Source: MPNP01 sp026709725
GTDB taxonomy: Bacteria > Pseudomonadota > Alphaproteobacteria > Rhodobacterales > Rhodobacteraceae
Reading direction: 5' to 3'
Length of the DNA: 64,000 bases
Assembly (NCBI GenBank): GCA_965200805.1
Contig: OZ241384.1
Span: 2,046,001-2,110,000 of the forward strand
The position numbers and the translations under genes were made by a program. Below are positions 53,504 to 62,468 of the stretch, piece after piece. Numbering within the stretch: the first letter of the stretch is position 1; the number at the start of each line of letters is the position of its first letter. The notes beneath the pieces are model-generated. The model had not been told where the DNA came from. It ran no database searches and saw only the letters and a program-made list of their open reading frames with translations.

Positions 53504-54112
53504 ATGATCAATCTCCCGACATCACTGACTCTCTACCGCTTTCTGGCCTCTCTCGGGATTGTGGCTGCCTTTGTGCTGCTTGACAGCGGTCCGGCCAATC
53601 TTGCTGCTCTCCTGTTTTTTGTGACGGGCTGCGTGACGGATTACCTTGATGGTTATCTGGCACGAAGATATGACCTGACAACGGCACTCGGCCGGATGCT
53701 TGATCCGATTGCCGACAAGGTCCTTGTCATCACTGCCCTCTTCATGCTGGCCAGCGAGAACACCCATGGGGCTGTCCTCCTGATTCCCGCTGCGCTGATC
53801 GTGACAAGGGAGTTGATCGTCTCGGGGATCAGGGAATTTTTTGGATCTGATGGACCGCAGCTGGCAGTGACCCGGCTGGCCAAATGGAAGACGGCTGTCC
53901 AGATGCTGTCCCTGACGGGCGTGTTCACTTGCAACGGTCTGACCGGAACCGCCATTCTGCCCGGATGGGCGGCTGATGCCGGCCCGGGATCCCTGCCGGC
54001 CCTGATCTCGCTCGGCCTTCTCTGGCTGGCGGCACTCTTGACGCTGGTCACGGGCAGCCAATACCTGCACGGGGCAATCATGGCTCTCAGGGAGCATACA
54101 AATGACGCTTAG
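53504..54112 (+). CDS. pgsA: CDP-diacylglycerol-glycerol-3-phosphate phosphatidyltransferase
   Basis: Integral membrane enzyme committing CDP-diacylglycerol to phosphatidylglycerol. 202 residues. The CDP-alcohol phosphotransferase signature is present: DYLDGYLARRYDLTTALGRM, then LDPIADK, giving the D-G-AR-G-D-D spacing. About five membrane helices. It lies between uvrC and moaD in the order usual for alphaproteobacteria. Ends in TAG. Confidence 0.95.
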   Translation: MINLPTSLTLYRFLASLGIVAAFVLLDSGPANLAALLFFVTGCVTDYLDGYLARRYDLTTALGRMLDPIADKVLVITALFMLASENTHGAVLLIPAALIVTRELIVSGIREFFGSDGPQLAVTRLAKWKTAVQMLSLTGVFTCNGLTGTAILPGWAADAGPGSLPALISLGLLWLAALLTLVTGSQYLHGAIMALREHTNDA

Positions 54113-54149
54113 GTTCGCGATGACACTCAGGATTTTGCGATGACGCTCA
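54102..54149 (+). repeat. Triplicated start region in front of moaD
   Basis: The sequence ATGACxCTxAGG occurs three times, at 54102, 54120 and 54140. Only the third ATG opens the full moaD frame; the first reads 13 codons and stops. The repeats cover the end of pgsA and look like a small imperfect duplication. Ribosomes could start at decoys and re-initiate. Confidence 0.7.
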
Positions 54150-54391
54150 GGGTTTTGTATTTTGCCTGGGTGCGCGAACGCATCGGTATCCCGGATGAGG
54201 AGATTGAGACGACGGCTGCAACTGTCCGTGCGTTTCTCGGCGAACTGGCTGAACGGGAGGAACGCTACCATCGCGTCTTTGCCAATCCGGAAGCCCTGCG
54301 GGTGGCTGTGGACCAGAGACTTTGCGATCTTGATTCACCACTTGCGGATGCATCCGAGATCGCCATTTTTCCACCGATGACGGGGGGCTGA
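54140..54391 (+). CDS. moaD: Molybdopterin synthase small subunit
   Basis: Sulfur carrier of molybdopterin synthase; its C-terminal glycine is thiocarboxylated after adenylation by MoeB. 83 residues, beta-grasp fold, beginning MTLRVLYFAWVRERIG and ending in the essential Gly-Gly (IAIFPPMTGG). moaE follows one base later, so the two subunits are made together. The start is set by the family N-terminus despite two decoy ATGs upstream. Confidence 0.93.
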   Translation: MTLRVLYFAWVRERIGIPDEEIETTAATVRAFLGELAEREERYHRVFANPEALRVAVDQRLCDLDSPLADASEIAIFPPMTGG

Positions 54392-54392
54392 T

Positions 54393-54848
54393 ATGGAGAT
54401 CAGGATCACTTCCGATCCCATCGACCCGGCAGCTGAACTCGCAGCCCTGAGCGGTGTGCACAAGGCGGCGGGCGCCGTCGTGAGTTTTTGCGGCCAGGTT
54501 CGCAGCGATGAGTCCGCCCCCATCACAACTCTGGAGATTGAACACTATCCGGGCATGACTGAAACGGCCATTGCAGCGATTGTTGCCGAGGCGGAAGCGC
54601 GCTGGGACCTGCTTGCCGGGCGTGTGATCCACCGCCATGGACAGCTCAGCCCTGGCGAGACCATCGTTTTTGTCGCCACGGTCGCGGCCCACCGCCATGC
54701 TGCCCTGCACGCGGCGGATTTTATCATGGACTACCTCAAGACCCGGGCGCCTTTCTGGAAAAAGGAGTATGGGCCGGAGGGCGGCCACTGGGTGGGCAGT
54801 CGGACAGAGGATGAGGCCGCAGCGCGGCGCTGGTCTGATGATTCATGA
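54393..54848 (+). CDS. moaE: Molybdopterin synthase catalytic subunit
   Basis: Converts precursor Z (cyclic pyranopterin monophosphate) to molybdopterin using sulfur from MoaD. 151 residues. Conserved segments: SFCGQVRSDE, LEIEHYPGMTE, HRHGQLSPGETIVFVA and the catalytic lysine region YLKTRAPFWKKEYG. Starts immediately after moaD. Converges with ubiA (12-bp gap). Confidence 0.94.
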   Translation: MEIRITSDPIDPAAELAALSGVHKAAGAVVSFCGQVRSDESAPITTLEIEHYPGMTETAIAAIVAEAEARWDLLAGRVIHRHGQLSPGETIVFVATVAAHRHAALHAADFIMDYLKTRAPFWKKEYGPEGGHWVGSRTEDEAAARRWSDDS

Positions 54849-54860
54849 CAGGGATGGCAG

Positions 54861-55823
54861 TCAGAGGAGCAGTGCCGGTGCAAGGAAAAGGCAGGGCAGA
54901 AGACCGGTGTTGCGCATGGAGCGGAAGGCGGCAAGGCAGGATGCCGGATCGTTGAGGTCAAGCCTCCGCATCTGCATGATCATGTGGGCCCCGAACCCGA
55001 TGACGGCACCCGCATACAGGGCCCCATCAAGGATTGTGGATTCATCGGGCAGGGCCAGGATGAGAGCCAGGGCATAGAGTCCGGTCGATGCCGCAAGAAA
55101 GGCCCAGAGACAGACCCGGCTTCGATCGCCAAAAAGCCGTGCGGTGGACTTGATCCCGACCAGAGCGTCGTCTTCGATGTCCTGATGGGCATAGATGGTG
55201 TCATAGTAGAGTGTCCAGGTGATCCCGGCAAGATACAGGAGGAGCGGAGCCGGGCCGAGCGATCCGGTGACGGCGGCCCAGCCAAGCAGAGCGCCCCAGT
55301 TGAAGGCAATGCCCAGAAAGATCTGGGGCCACCAGGTGAACCGCTTGGCAAAGGGGTAGATGACAACCGTAATGAGTGACGCAACGCCGAGCATGATGGT
55401 AAAGCGATTGAAGGTCAGAAGGATGGCAAAGGCAATGAGCGACTGGAGAGTCAGCCAGATGGCAGCATGGGAGATTCTGATCTGGCCGGACGGCAGGGGG
55501 CGGGATCGCGTGCGCGCGACCCGGGCGTCAAGGTCCTGATCCGTGATATCATTCCAGGTGCACCCTGCGCCGCGCATCAGGACAGCGCCAATGGCGCAGG
55601 CCAGTGCAATCCACGTATGTCCAATGGTCCACGCACCCGTCATGTTCGCCGCAAGCAGGAGACCCCACCAGCAGGGCAGCAGCAAAAGCCAGGTGCCGAT
55701 GGGTCGATCGAGCCGGCTGAGACGGAAATACGGTCGCCATGACGCCTGTGCGTGCCGGTCAACCCAGTTGCCCGCAACTGAATCGGGGACTCCATCATCC
55801 GGTTCATGCTGAATATGTATCAT
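54861..55823 (-). CDS. ubiA: 4-hydroxybenzoate polyprenyltransferase
   Basis: Membrane enzyme that prenylates 4-hydroxybenzoate in ubiquinone synthesis. 320 residues from ATG 55823 (MIHIQHEPDDGV). The two aspartate-rich motifs that bind prenyl diphosphate are NDITDQDLDARVARTRSRP and YAHQDIEDDALVG. About eight or nine membrane helices. It is divergent from rsmE with only 26 bp between starts, so the promoters overlap the coding ends. Confidence 0.94.
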   Translation of the reverse strand: MIHIQHEPDDGVPDSVAGNWVDRHAQASWRPYFRLSRLDRPIGTWLLLLPCWWGLLLAANMTGAWTIGHTWIALACAIGAVLMRGAGCTWNDITDQDLDARVARTRSRPLPSGQIRISHAAIWLTLQSLIAFAILLTFNRFTIMLGVASLITVVIYPFAKRFTWWPQIFLGIAFNWGALLGWAAVTGSLGPAPLLLYLAGITWTLYYDTIYAHQDIEDDALVGIKSTARLFGDRSRVCLWAFLAASTGLYALALILALPDESTILDGALYAGAVIGFGAHMIMQMRRLDLNDPASCLAAFRSMRNTGLLPCLFLAPALLL

Positions 55824-55849
55824 GGCAAGCACAGAGATAGCCCAAAGAC

Positions 55850-56611
55850 ATGTCAAATACCAAAACCCGGCCTGATCCGCGTCTGCGCCTCTTTTGTGAA
55901 GGGGATCTGGGCCCTGACTGTGCGGTTGTCATCACATCCGGTCAGAATCACCATCTCCACACCGTTCTCAGGGCTCGTGCCGGCCAGCAGGTGCTGCTCT
56001 TCAATGGCCGTGACGGCGAATGGCTGGCATCAATCAGGGCCACGGAATCCAGACGGACAACGCTTCTCACCGATCATCAGACACGCCCGCAGGCGGGATT
56101 GCCGGATATCTGGCTGGTGTTTTCCCCGCTCACCAGGGATCGAACACATTACGCCGTCGAAAAGGCCACCGAACTCGGTGTCGCCCGGATCTGTCCCGTG
56201 ACCATGACCAGAACCCGTCCCCGCCGCATTGTCCCGGAGCGTCTGCAGGCGGTTGCCATCGGTGCCGCACAGCAATGCGGCGGTCTGGCCGTCCCCGAGA
56301 TCAGCCATCCGCAGCCGCTGGACTCCCTGCTGGCCCACTGGCCTGCCGGGCGAACTCTCTTCCATTGCGATGAGACGCTCACCGATCGGCCCTGTGATCC
56401 ATACGCACTCGCCCATGCAGGACCAAGGGCCGTTCTCATCGGACCGGAGGGTGGTCTCGACCCAGGGGAGCGCGCCATGCTCCATGACTGTGACTTCACC
56501 CACCCGGTCTCGCTCGGCCCGCGCATTCTGCGGGCGGAAACCGCCCTGGTTTCCGCCTTGACGCTGATGAATCTTCTGCCGTCCGCGGCTCTGGTGGGGA
56601 CTCCGGCATAA
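55850..56611 (+). CDS. rsmE: 16S rRNA (uracil1498-N3)-methyltransferase
   Basis: Methylates U1498 of 16S rRNA with S-adenosylmethionine. 253 residues. An N-terminal PUA-like domain (about 1-75, NHHLHTVLRARAGQQVLLFN) is followed by a SPOUT knot domain. Conserved segments are EKATELGVARICPV and the SAM-binding GPEGGLDPGER and LGPRILRAETALVSAL. The ubiA-rsmE divergent pair is common in alphaproteobacteria. Confidence 0.94.
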   Translation: MSNTKTRPDPRLRLFCEGDLGPDCAVVITSGQNHHLHTVLRARAGQQVLLFNGRDGEWLASIRATESRRTTLLTDHQTRPQAGLPDIWLVFSPLTRDRTHYAVEKATELGVARICPVTMTRTRPRRIVPERLQAVAIGAAQQCGGLAVPEISHPQPLDSLLAHWPAGRTLFHCDETLTDRPCDPYALAHAGPRAVLIGPEGGLDPGERAMLHDCDFTHPVSLGPRILRAETALVSALTLMNLLPSAALVGTPA

Positions 56612-57205
56612 TACCTGACCTCTTTCCCTCTCTCACTGAGGAAACTGCCTTGACATCAAATCTGAACTGCTGCTTCCCGAATGAATAGAGGCGGCGGTTG
56701 GAACCGCGTGGATGATTTTTCGTACCTCCGCCATCCAATCTGTTTTCCGACGAACATCGCAATCAATGAGGCCGGGTCTGATGCCCGGAGTAACGAAAAA
56801 TGAACACAACTGAATATGTCCAATACAGAGCTTCAATGAGGCCCGAACCACAATCCAGTCAAAAGTTCCTGGCACCTTCGGGATTCTCTGCAAACAGTGA
56901 CCATTTGTTGTCAGTTTTATCTACATCATACAGGTAGGCATGCGGACTAAAAATTAAAGGGGAATTATGATGCGTCAGCCAAGGTGAGAGTCGCGGAGTT
57001 GGTCGGGACAATGCTGAACGCACGGTGGCAGGCCATGCGGCGACCGGACAGGCAGCTCTCCATGTGCCACTTCCGCCGTATTGCACGCTGCTGTGCATCA
57101 ATCTTGGGGCAGGGGGGAAGGATATGACAGAGATCCCGCCCGACATAATAAAAGGTGAGGGGGCAGAAGGGACGGTGCAGGCCGGTCGCCAGATCTGATT
57201 CCTGC
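56612..57205. other. Spacer before the IS66 remnant
   Basis: About 590 bp without a recognisable gene. Composition shifts toward AT near 56900-56960. It separates the housekeeping block from the CRISPR-Cas region, a plausible junction of acquired DNA. Confidence 0.5.
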
Positions 57206-57472
57206 AACCTCCTTGAACGTCGCGACGCACAGAGAGGGAATCTGTTGTGCTTTACAAGGTGTAATGTCACGCCGTTCTCCAACAACCGGGCAGAAAAGGA
57301 CTTCCGGATGGCCAAGGTCAAGCAAAAGGTGCCCCACTGTTTCTGGACCATGGCGTTCGCGCATGCTGACTGCCGGATACCGAATGGCCTCCAGACGGTG
57401 GCGATGACCCGATACAATCTTCATCTCGGTATCACGATTGCCATGCAGGGAAAAGGCGGTTGCGTGTCTTAA
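57206..57472 (+). pseudogene. IS66-family transposase C-terminal remnant, copy 2
   Basis: Frame reads NLLERRDAQRGNLLCFTRCN, VTPFSNNRAEKDFRMAKVKQ, KVPHCFWTMAFAHADCRI and ends soon after. This is the IS66 transposase C-terminal pattern, and a homologue of copy 1 at 22144-22470. N-terminal and catalytic parts are missing. It sits directly upstream of the cas operon. Confidence 0.78.
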
Positions 57473-57585
57473 TCAAGGAGGGTAATAATGGGGTGAGCAG
57501 TTACACTGCTGGTTTGAATTGTCCTGTGGTACCTGTGCTACGTTGGAATTTTATCTGTATTTGAGATATTAAATTGTAATTTTCC

Positions 57586-57614
57586 TTGACTTTATGGATT
57601 ATGATTCCTACATA
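57586..57614 (+). promoter_or_regulatory. Sigma-70-type promoter of the cas operon
   Basis: TTGACT (57586-57591) and TACATA (57609-57614) are separated by 17 bp in the most AT-rich patch of the region. A transcript starting near 57621 would begin before the small ORF at 57654 and run into cas3. Confidence 0.62.
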
Positions 57615-57653
57615 CTGACAACATCGGCCTACTTGCGTAGAAGGGTTGGGATA

Positions 57654-57893
57654 ATGATCGAAAGAAAAGTGACCAAAGTCAAAGAGTCTCACAGAGTGAA
57701 AACTGCACTTCAGGAGAGGGAGTTTTTTGGACAGCACAAACTACAACGATCAGTTGAAACAGAAACCCGAAGTCAAACCAATACGGAGTCATTCAGTGAA
57801 CACATTTTTGCAAATAGAGCAGAAAATGTGCGGAAACACATCAATGCTCAGAGCGTTGTTGCAGTTGTAATATATGAAGATTCTGATAAATGA
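57654..57893 (+). CDS. Small charged protein leading the cas operon
   Basis: A 79-residue ORF starting MIERKVTKVKESHRVKTALQ, after an AGAAGGG site 8 bp upstream. It is highly charged with no membrane segment and ends VVAVVIYEDSDK. An in-frame ATG at 57594 lies within the promoter, so the internal start is favoured. It ends 15 bp before cas3. I recognise no family and no known Cas protein. It might be a regulator, an anti-toxin-like guard, or a chance ORF. Confidence 0.4.
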   Translation: MIERKVTKVKESHRVKTALQEREFFGQHKLQRSVETETRSQTNTESFSEHIFANRAENVRKHINAQSVVAVVIYEDSDK

Positions 57894-57908
57894 CAGGCAA
57901 AACAGCTC

Positions 57909-60527
57909 ATGATCGTTCTTGATTTCAAAACATCCTTTCGCAGTCTAACAACTATAGATGACGAATATTATGATCCCTTCCCATGGCAGGCAAGGCTATA
58001 TGAATTGATGTGGTCCGGAGTCATTCCGGGAGCACTTGATATTCCCACAGGCCTTGGAAAGACCTCAGTTATGGCCATTTGGCTGCTTGCGCGTGCTGTT
58101 GGTGCAAAGGTGCCCCGCCGGTTGATATATGTCGTTGATCGGCGGGCAGTCGTCGATCAGGCAACCAGATATGCGCAGATTCTGCGGGAGAGGCTGGAGA
58201 ACGAGACGTGCAAGCAGATCCGGGACGGTCTTGGCCTCAAGGGTCTCTTGCCGATATCAACGCTTCGAGGCCAGTTTGCGGATAACCAGGAATGGCTTGC
58301 AGACATCACATCCCCAGCAATTATCATCGGTACTGTCGACATGATTGGCTCACGCATCCTGTTCCAGGGTTATGGGGTGTCGACGACGATGCGACCCATG
58401 CAGGCAGCATTGCTTGCCACAGACAGTCTGTTGGTGCTCGACGAAGCACATCTCTCCCAGCCTTTCGCGCGCATGGTCGAGCAGGTTTGCATGCGAACGG
58501 GGCCAGATGGTCTGCGCATGATGACCTTGAGCGCGACTCATGAAACGCAGGGAAACACATTTCGTATCACTAAAGAGGATCACCTCTCTGCTATAGTGCG
58601 CAGACGCCTTGAGGCGCGCAAGACCCTGACCATCGAAGACCGTCCAGGTGCCAAGCCCGATGAATTTGCCAAAGCCGCATTTGATTTGCTTCAGGAGCAT
58701 CCGGGCGCACGCATTCTTGTCTATCGGAACAGTTTTGATGATGCGGTAAAGATTGGCACTGCACTCCACAAACTAACGAAAAAGTCATCGACCAGGGTTA
58801 TACTCCTGACCGGGCAACGCCGCGGGATAGAGCGTGATGCGTTGGTCACCATATTGGAGGAGGCCGGGTTTGTCGGCAGCAACACCGAGCGCAATTCGGA
58901 TGGCGCGATCCTTGTGGCGACTTCGGCCGGGGAAGTTGGGATTGATCTGGATGCCGACCATATGCTCTGCGATATGGTCTCGTGGGAGCGTATGGTGCAG
59001 CGCCTGGGCCGCGTGAATCGGCGTGGGGATGGTGATGCGACCGTGACTGTCTGGGATCTTGCCGATGCGCACGACGAAGCGGAATCTGATAGACGCAAAG
59101 CCACACGCACGCTTTTAATGCGGCTGCCGGGGGAGGAGACGAAGCAAGCCGGGCCCGCTGCGCTCTCTGAGGTCAACGGCCTGTCTGATGCAAAAGATGC
59201 CTCTACACCTGCACCACTCTATCCCGCTTTGACGGGCCCGCTGCTTGATGCATGGGCCATGACATCCCTGCAAGAGCATGATGGTCGTCCTGAGGTGGAG
59301 CCCTGGCTGCGTGGTTGGGTAAAGAGAACTGAGCCGCAAACCACAATCGTTTGGCGTGCACATCTGCCTACTTGTCTGGCTAACGGGAAGGTGACGGTCG
59401 ATGCACCCAATTTCAAGAATTATCTGGTGGCAGCTCCATTGAAGCCTTCGGAAAAGCTCGAAAGCAGCAGCAAACGGACGATCAAATGGTTGAAGGATTG
59501 CGGCAGGCGGCTTGCAAAGCGGCGTACCGAGGGCTTGCCTGCCCTTGCTGAAGCGGACATCGCTGTGTTGATATTCAGTGCTGACGGAAACCTCGTTAAG
59601 TGGCTAACTTTCCGTTCTCTCGAGGATGGATTGCAGAACTTGAAACAGGATGAAATCTCCGGTCGCACCATGATTGTTCGCCAGTCGGTTGCGGGTTTGG
59701 ATTGTGATCGCAATGAGAAGAGTGGCCCGGTTGCCGGGTCAGGCGTATTGGAAGCGAAAGTGGATGCGTTGCCCCCGACTGCAGACACAGCACCTGACCA
59801 GTTCAAGGATACCGGCTGGCGGATCGCGACACTTGCTCGAAAGGACGAAACACTGGTTGCCTCTGAGGATGGACCGCAGATCGCGCGCTTTGTCACTCGT
59901 CTTGGTGCTGGTGGTGAGGAGCTTGAGGGTTTTGCCGTTCTACGAAAACAATCTGGCCAGCATGAGTGCGAAAATGCACGCACCTTTACCGGAACGCCTC
60001 AGTCCCTTTTCGATCATACAGAGGAAGTTCTAAATTGCGTAACAGACTTTGCCGAGAGCCTTGGCCTGGATGTCAGCCTAAAGGAAGCACTTCGAACCGC
60101 CGCGCGCCATCATGATCAGGGAAAAGCTGCCGAGGTTTGGCAGCACTCCGCAGGTGCTGAACAGTCAGGTGGGCCTTGGGCAAAGACGAGCGGGCACAAG
60201 GCGCAATGGAACCGTTTGCAAGGTTACCGGCACGAGTTCGGATCTCTTGTTAATCTTGATAGTCGAAACGACTTGCCGGAGAAAACGAGAGACTTAATAC
60301 TCCACCTTGTCGCCGCCCATCACGGGAGAGCAAGACCATTACTTTCACACAAGGGGCTTGACGACCTGCCACCCACAAGAGCGTCGGCAATTGCAGGTGA
60401 CGCAGCACTGCGTTTTGCGCGACTTCAACAACATTATGGCCCTTGGAAGCTCGCCTGGCTTGAGGCAGTGCTGCGCGCTGCCGACCAGAAGGCCAGCCGT
60501 GCGCATGAGGAACGCAGTCATGGCTGA
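57909..60527 (+). CDS. cas3: Type I-G (I-U) Cas3 helicase-nuclease with C-terminal HD domain
   Basis: Effector nuclease-helicase of a type I CRISPR system that unwinds and degrades target DNA recruited by Cascade. 872 residues. Helicase first: Walker A PTGLGKTS (46-53), DEAH at 178-181 (LLVLDEAHLS), motif III LSATHETQG, then the second RecA domain with GEVGIDLDADHMLCD and QRLGRVNRRG. The HD nuclease is at the C-terminus (about 700-810): FDHTEEV, ARHHDQGKAAEVW, YRHEFGSL and AAHHGRARP. Helicase-then-HD order is the hallmark of type I-G/I-U. It overlaps the next gene by 8 bp. Confidence 0.93.
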   Translation: MIVLDFKTSFRSLTTIDDEYYDPFPWQARLYELMWSGVIPGALDIPTGLGKTSVMAIWLLARAVGAKVPRRLIYVVDRRAVVDQATRYAQILRERLENETCKQIRDGLGLKGLLPISTLRGQFADNQEWLADITSPAIIIGTVDMIGSRILFQGYGVSTTMRPMQAALLATDSLLVLDEAHLSQPFARMVEQVCMRTGPDGLRMMTLSATHETQGNTFRITKEDHLSAIVRRRLEARKTLTIEDRPGAKPDEFAKAAFDLLQEHPGARILVYRNSFDDAVKIGTALHKLTKKSSTRVILLTGQRRGIERDALVTILEEAGFVGSNTERNSDGAILVATSAGEVGIDLDADHMLCDMVSWERMVQRLGRVNRRGDGDATVTVWDLADAHDEAESDRRKATRTLLMRLPGEETKQAGPAALSEVNGLSDAKDASTPAPLYPALTGPLLDAWAMTSLQEHDGRPEVEPWLRGWVKRTEPQTTIVWRAHLPTCLANGKVTVDAPNFKNYLVAAPLKPSEKLESSSKRTIKWLKDCGRRLAKRRTEGLPALAEADIAVLIFSADGNLVKWLTFRSLEDGLQNLKQDEISGRTMIVRQSVAGLDCDRNEKSGPVAGSGVLEAKVDALPPTADTAPDQFKDTGWRIATLARKDETLVASEDGPQIARFVTRLGAGGEELEGFAVLRKQSGQHECENARTFTGTPQSLFDHTEEVLNCVTDFAESLGLDVSLKEALRTAARHHDQGKAAEVWQHSAGAEQSGGPWAKTSGHKAQWNRLQGYRHEFGSLVNLDSRNDLPEKTRDLILHLVAAHHGRARPLLSHKGLDDLPPTRASAIAGDAALRFARLQQHYGPWKLAWLEAVLRAADQKASRAHEERSHG

Positions 60528-61401
60528 AGCAAGCATTCCCGTTGATCTTTTCAATCCCGGTCAGGTTTTTGCCTGCCTTGGCTTTGTTGAAGCCTCGGAG
60601 ATATTGCTGGGTGCTGCTGCTGGTAGTTTCTCTTGGCAATCCGATGAGACCACCTTTATCCTGTCGGCGAATGGTAGTGAGAACCCGGTCGGCAGGGTTC
60701 TGCGTTTTTTGGAAACTGCCGAAGTCAGCAGCCTCGTACCGGAGGATTCCAAAAGTGACACAGAGAAGTGGGGCGTGCCAACAATCAAACTCGGCGCAGG
60801 TACACCATTTCCAAATCGAGATCCGGAGAGCCCCGCCATCCTGCCTGCCCGGATCAAAAACGCGGAGCATGTTATCGTGCTTGATCATTGGGGCGATGCC
60901 ACGAAGCGAGACAATGTGAAATTCTGGGCAGGGTCACGCGGTTATCCCGGTGCTGCCTTGCTGCGTGATGCCTGTGGGCTTTTGCACGGTGTCAGCGAAG
61001 CGATTGTCGAGGATCCATTTGCATTTTCTGCACAGCAGACCAGTAGCTTTCGCTTTGACTGGCGCCGTGACTACATCCCTCTTGATGCGGGGTTTTCGCC
61101 GAATGCACATCGCGCAATTGCAATGGTGGGCTTCCCGGTGGTAGAAATTCTTGCAGCCATTGGCCTGAGTTATGCACGTCCCAAGCGACTTGAAAAACTG
61201 CTCTATCGCTATGGAGTCGTGTCCACTGGCTCGGGACTTCCTCCACTCTTTTTGCGGGCTGCGCTGACGGGCACTGCCTCACCGATCCCCGGTGCATCTT
61301 TCCGACGGTTTCAGATGACACTTGGTTGGCCCGGGAAGCAAGGTCAGGCTCGTTGTATCACTGATGTTCATGAACTACCTAAGGAGGATCACAAGATATG
61401 A
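60520..61401 (+). CDS. csb3: Type I-G CRISPR protein Csb3 (Cas8g2-type)
   Basis: Predicted large-subunit-like component of the I-G Cascade. ATG 60520 gives 293 residues and an 8-bp overlap with cas3; the frame is open 71 codons further upstream, but that part lies within cas3. The start IPVDLFNPGQVFACLGFVEA and the segment SGSENPV-like NGSENPVGRVLRFLETAEV fit the Csb3 family, which replaces the larger Csx17 in one branch of these systems. FDWRRDYIPLDAGFSPNAHR is another family segment. The stop overlaps the cas7 start by 4 bp. Confidence 0.82.
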   Translation: MAEASIPVDLFNPGQVFACLGFVEASEILLGAAAGSFSWQSDETTFILSANGSENPVGRVLRFLETAEVSSLVPEDSKSDTEKWGVPTIKLGAGTPFPNRDPESPAILPARIKNAEHVIVLDHWGDATKRDNVKFWAGSRGYPGAALLRDACGLLHGVSEAIVEDPFAFSAQQTSSFRFDWRRDYIPLDAGFSPNAHRAIAMVGFPVVEILAAIGLSYARPKRLEKLLYRYGVVSTGSGLPPLFLRAALTGTASPIPGASFRRFQMTLGWPGKQGQARCITDVHELPKEDHKI

Positions 61402-62465
61402 GCACACCAACTGATGATCAATTTGCCACATGGGCTACTGATCCGAAAGGACCGGTGGCAGTTGTTTTTCGCCAGAAGTTGATGCCGGTTGAGGGAGCGG
61501 ATGGCGTAATCTTCCCTCCCACCTACGCAGGCATTGGCTACAATATCGACACCACACCGGAGGGTGAAAAAATTGCCACGATCGACAGCGTGGGCTCGCA
61601 AGCCAACCGGATTGAGCCGATATTCAGGGCCGGCCCTGACGCTGCCGACCAACGTATACCGAAACTGGTGCCCCAGATCAGCATAACCTACCCTACCAAC
61701 CAGACCAAAGGCAGCAATGCGACCCGGTCGGTCTCAATTTTCGAGGTGGGCCACAGGTTGGGGGATGCCATTATCCGCTCAACTGAGCTTCGTGATGAGG
61801 CGCACGATGCCTTCGAAATGCTGCGCGTGGACGGAGATGCGACTGCGATTGCTCGTCTTGCGCCCACTTCGCTGGTTTTTGGAGTCTGGGACAGCCGCGA
61901 TACGCAAGCCAAACTGCCACGAATCTTGCAATCCGTTATCCGGGCAGAGGATGTAATGGAGCTGACGAGGTCGGCGCAATACAATCCGGCCATTGATTAT
62001 GCCGAGGCAGAAACATTCTCGGAAGATGAAAAGAAGAAAGCAGAAGGTAGTGCAAAGAGTCCGCAGGCTCAACGCGGGTATGTTCATGTCCCTGCGGGCA
62101 AAACCCATGGCGGTGTTATTGCACGTGGTCCCATAGTGCGTACAGTTACTGTCAATCTGATCGCGCTTCGACGGCTTCAGGGCGACGATTCTGATAAGTT
62201 GCGCCGCTACATATTGGGCCTCACGCTGGTGGCCGTGACTGCGGATATGGATGGGTTTCTACGCGCGGGATGCCTGCTGGTGCCCGACAGTGATGGACCA
62301 GCGCAATGGGAGATGGTTGCGCGTGACGGTACTCGGAGTCCGATAAATTTGACGCAGGAAGCGGCGGTCAACTTTGCCCAAGACAGGGCGCAGGAATTTG
62401 GTGTGGCCCCGCAACGGACCGTCAACTTTGACAAGGAGATGGCCAGAAAAGATATTAAGGCCTGA
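61398..62465 (+). CDS. csb1: Type I-G Cas7 (Csb1/GSU0053 family)
   Basis: Backbone RAMP protein that coats crRNA in the I-G Cascade. 355 residues. IDSVGSQANRIEPIF is the diagnostic SQANR-EP motif; TRSVSIFEVGHRLGDAIIR and SLVFGVWDSRDTQAKLPRIL are also typical of Csb1. An A/E/K-rich loop (ETFSEDEKKKAEGSAKSPQ) precedes the C-terminal part. It is coupled to csb3 by an ATGA overlap; csb2 starts 3 bp after its stop. Confidence 0.92.
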   Translation: MSTPTDDQFATWATDPKGPVAVVFRQKLMPVEGADGVIFPPTYAGIGYNIDTTPEGEKIATIDSVGSQANRIEPIFRAGPDAADQRIPKLVPQISITYPTNQTKGSNATRSVSIFEVGHRLGDAIIRSTELRDEAHDAFEMLRVDGDATAIARLAPTSLVFGVWDSRDTQAKLPRILQSVIRAEDVMELTRSAQYNPAIDYAEAETFSEDEKKKAEGSAKSPQAQRGYVHVPAGKTHGGVIARGPIVRTVTVNLIALRRLQGDDSDKLRRYILGLTLVAVTADMDGFLRAGCLLVPDSDGPAQWEMVARDGTRSPINLTQEAAVNFAQDRAQEFGVAPQRTVNFDKEMARKDIKA

Positions 62466-62468
62466 GGG

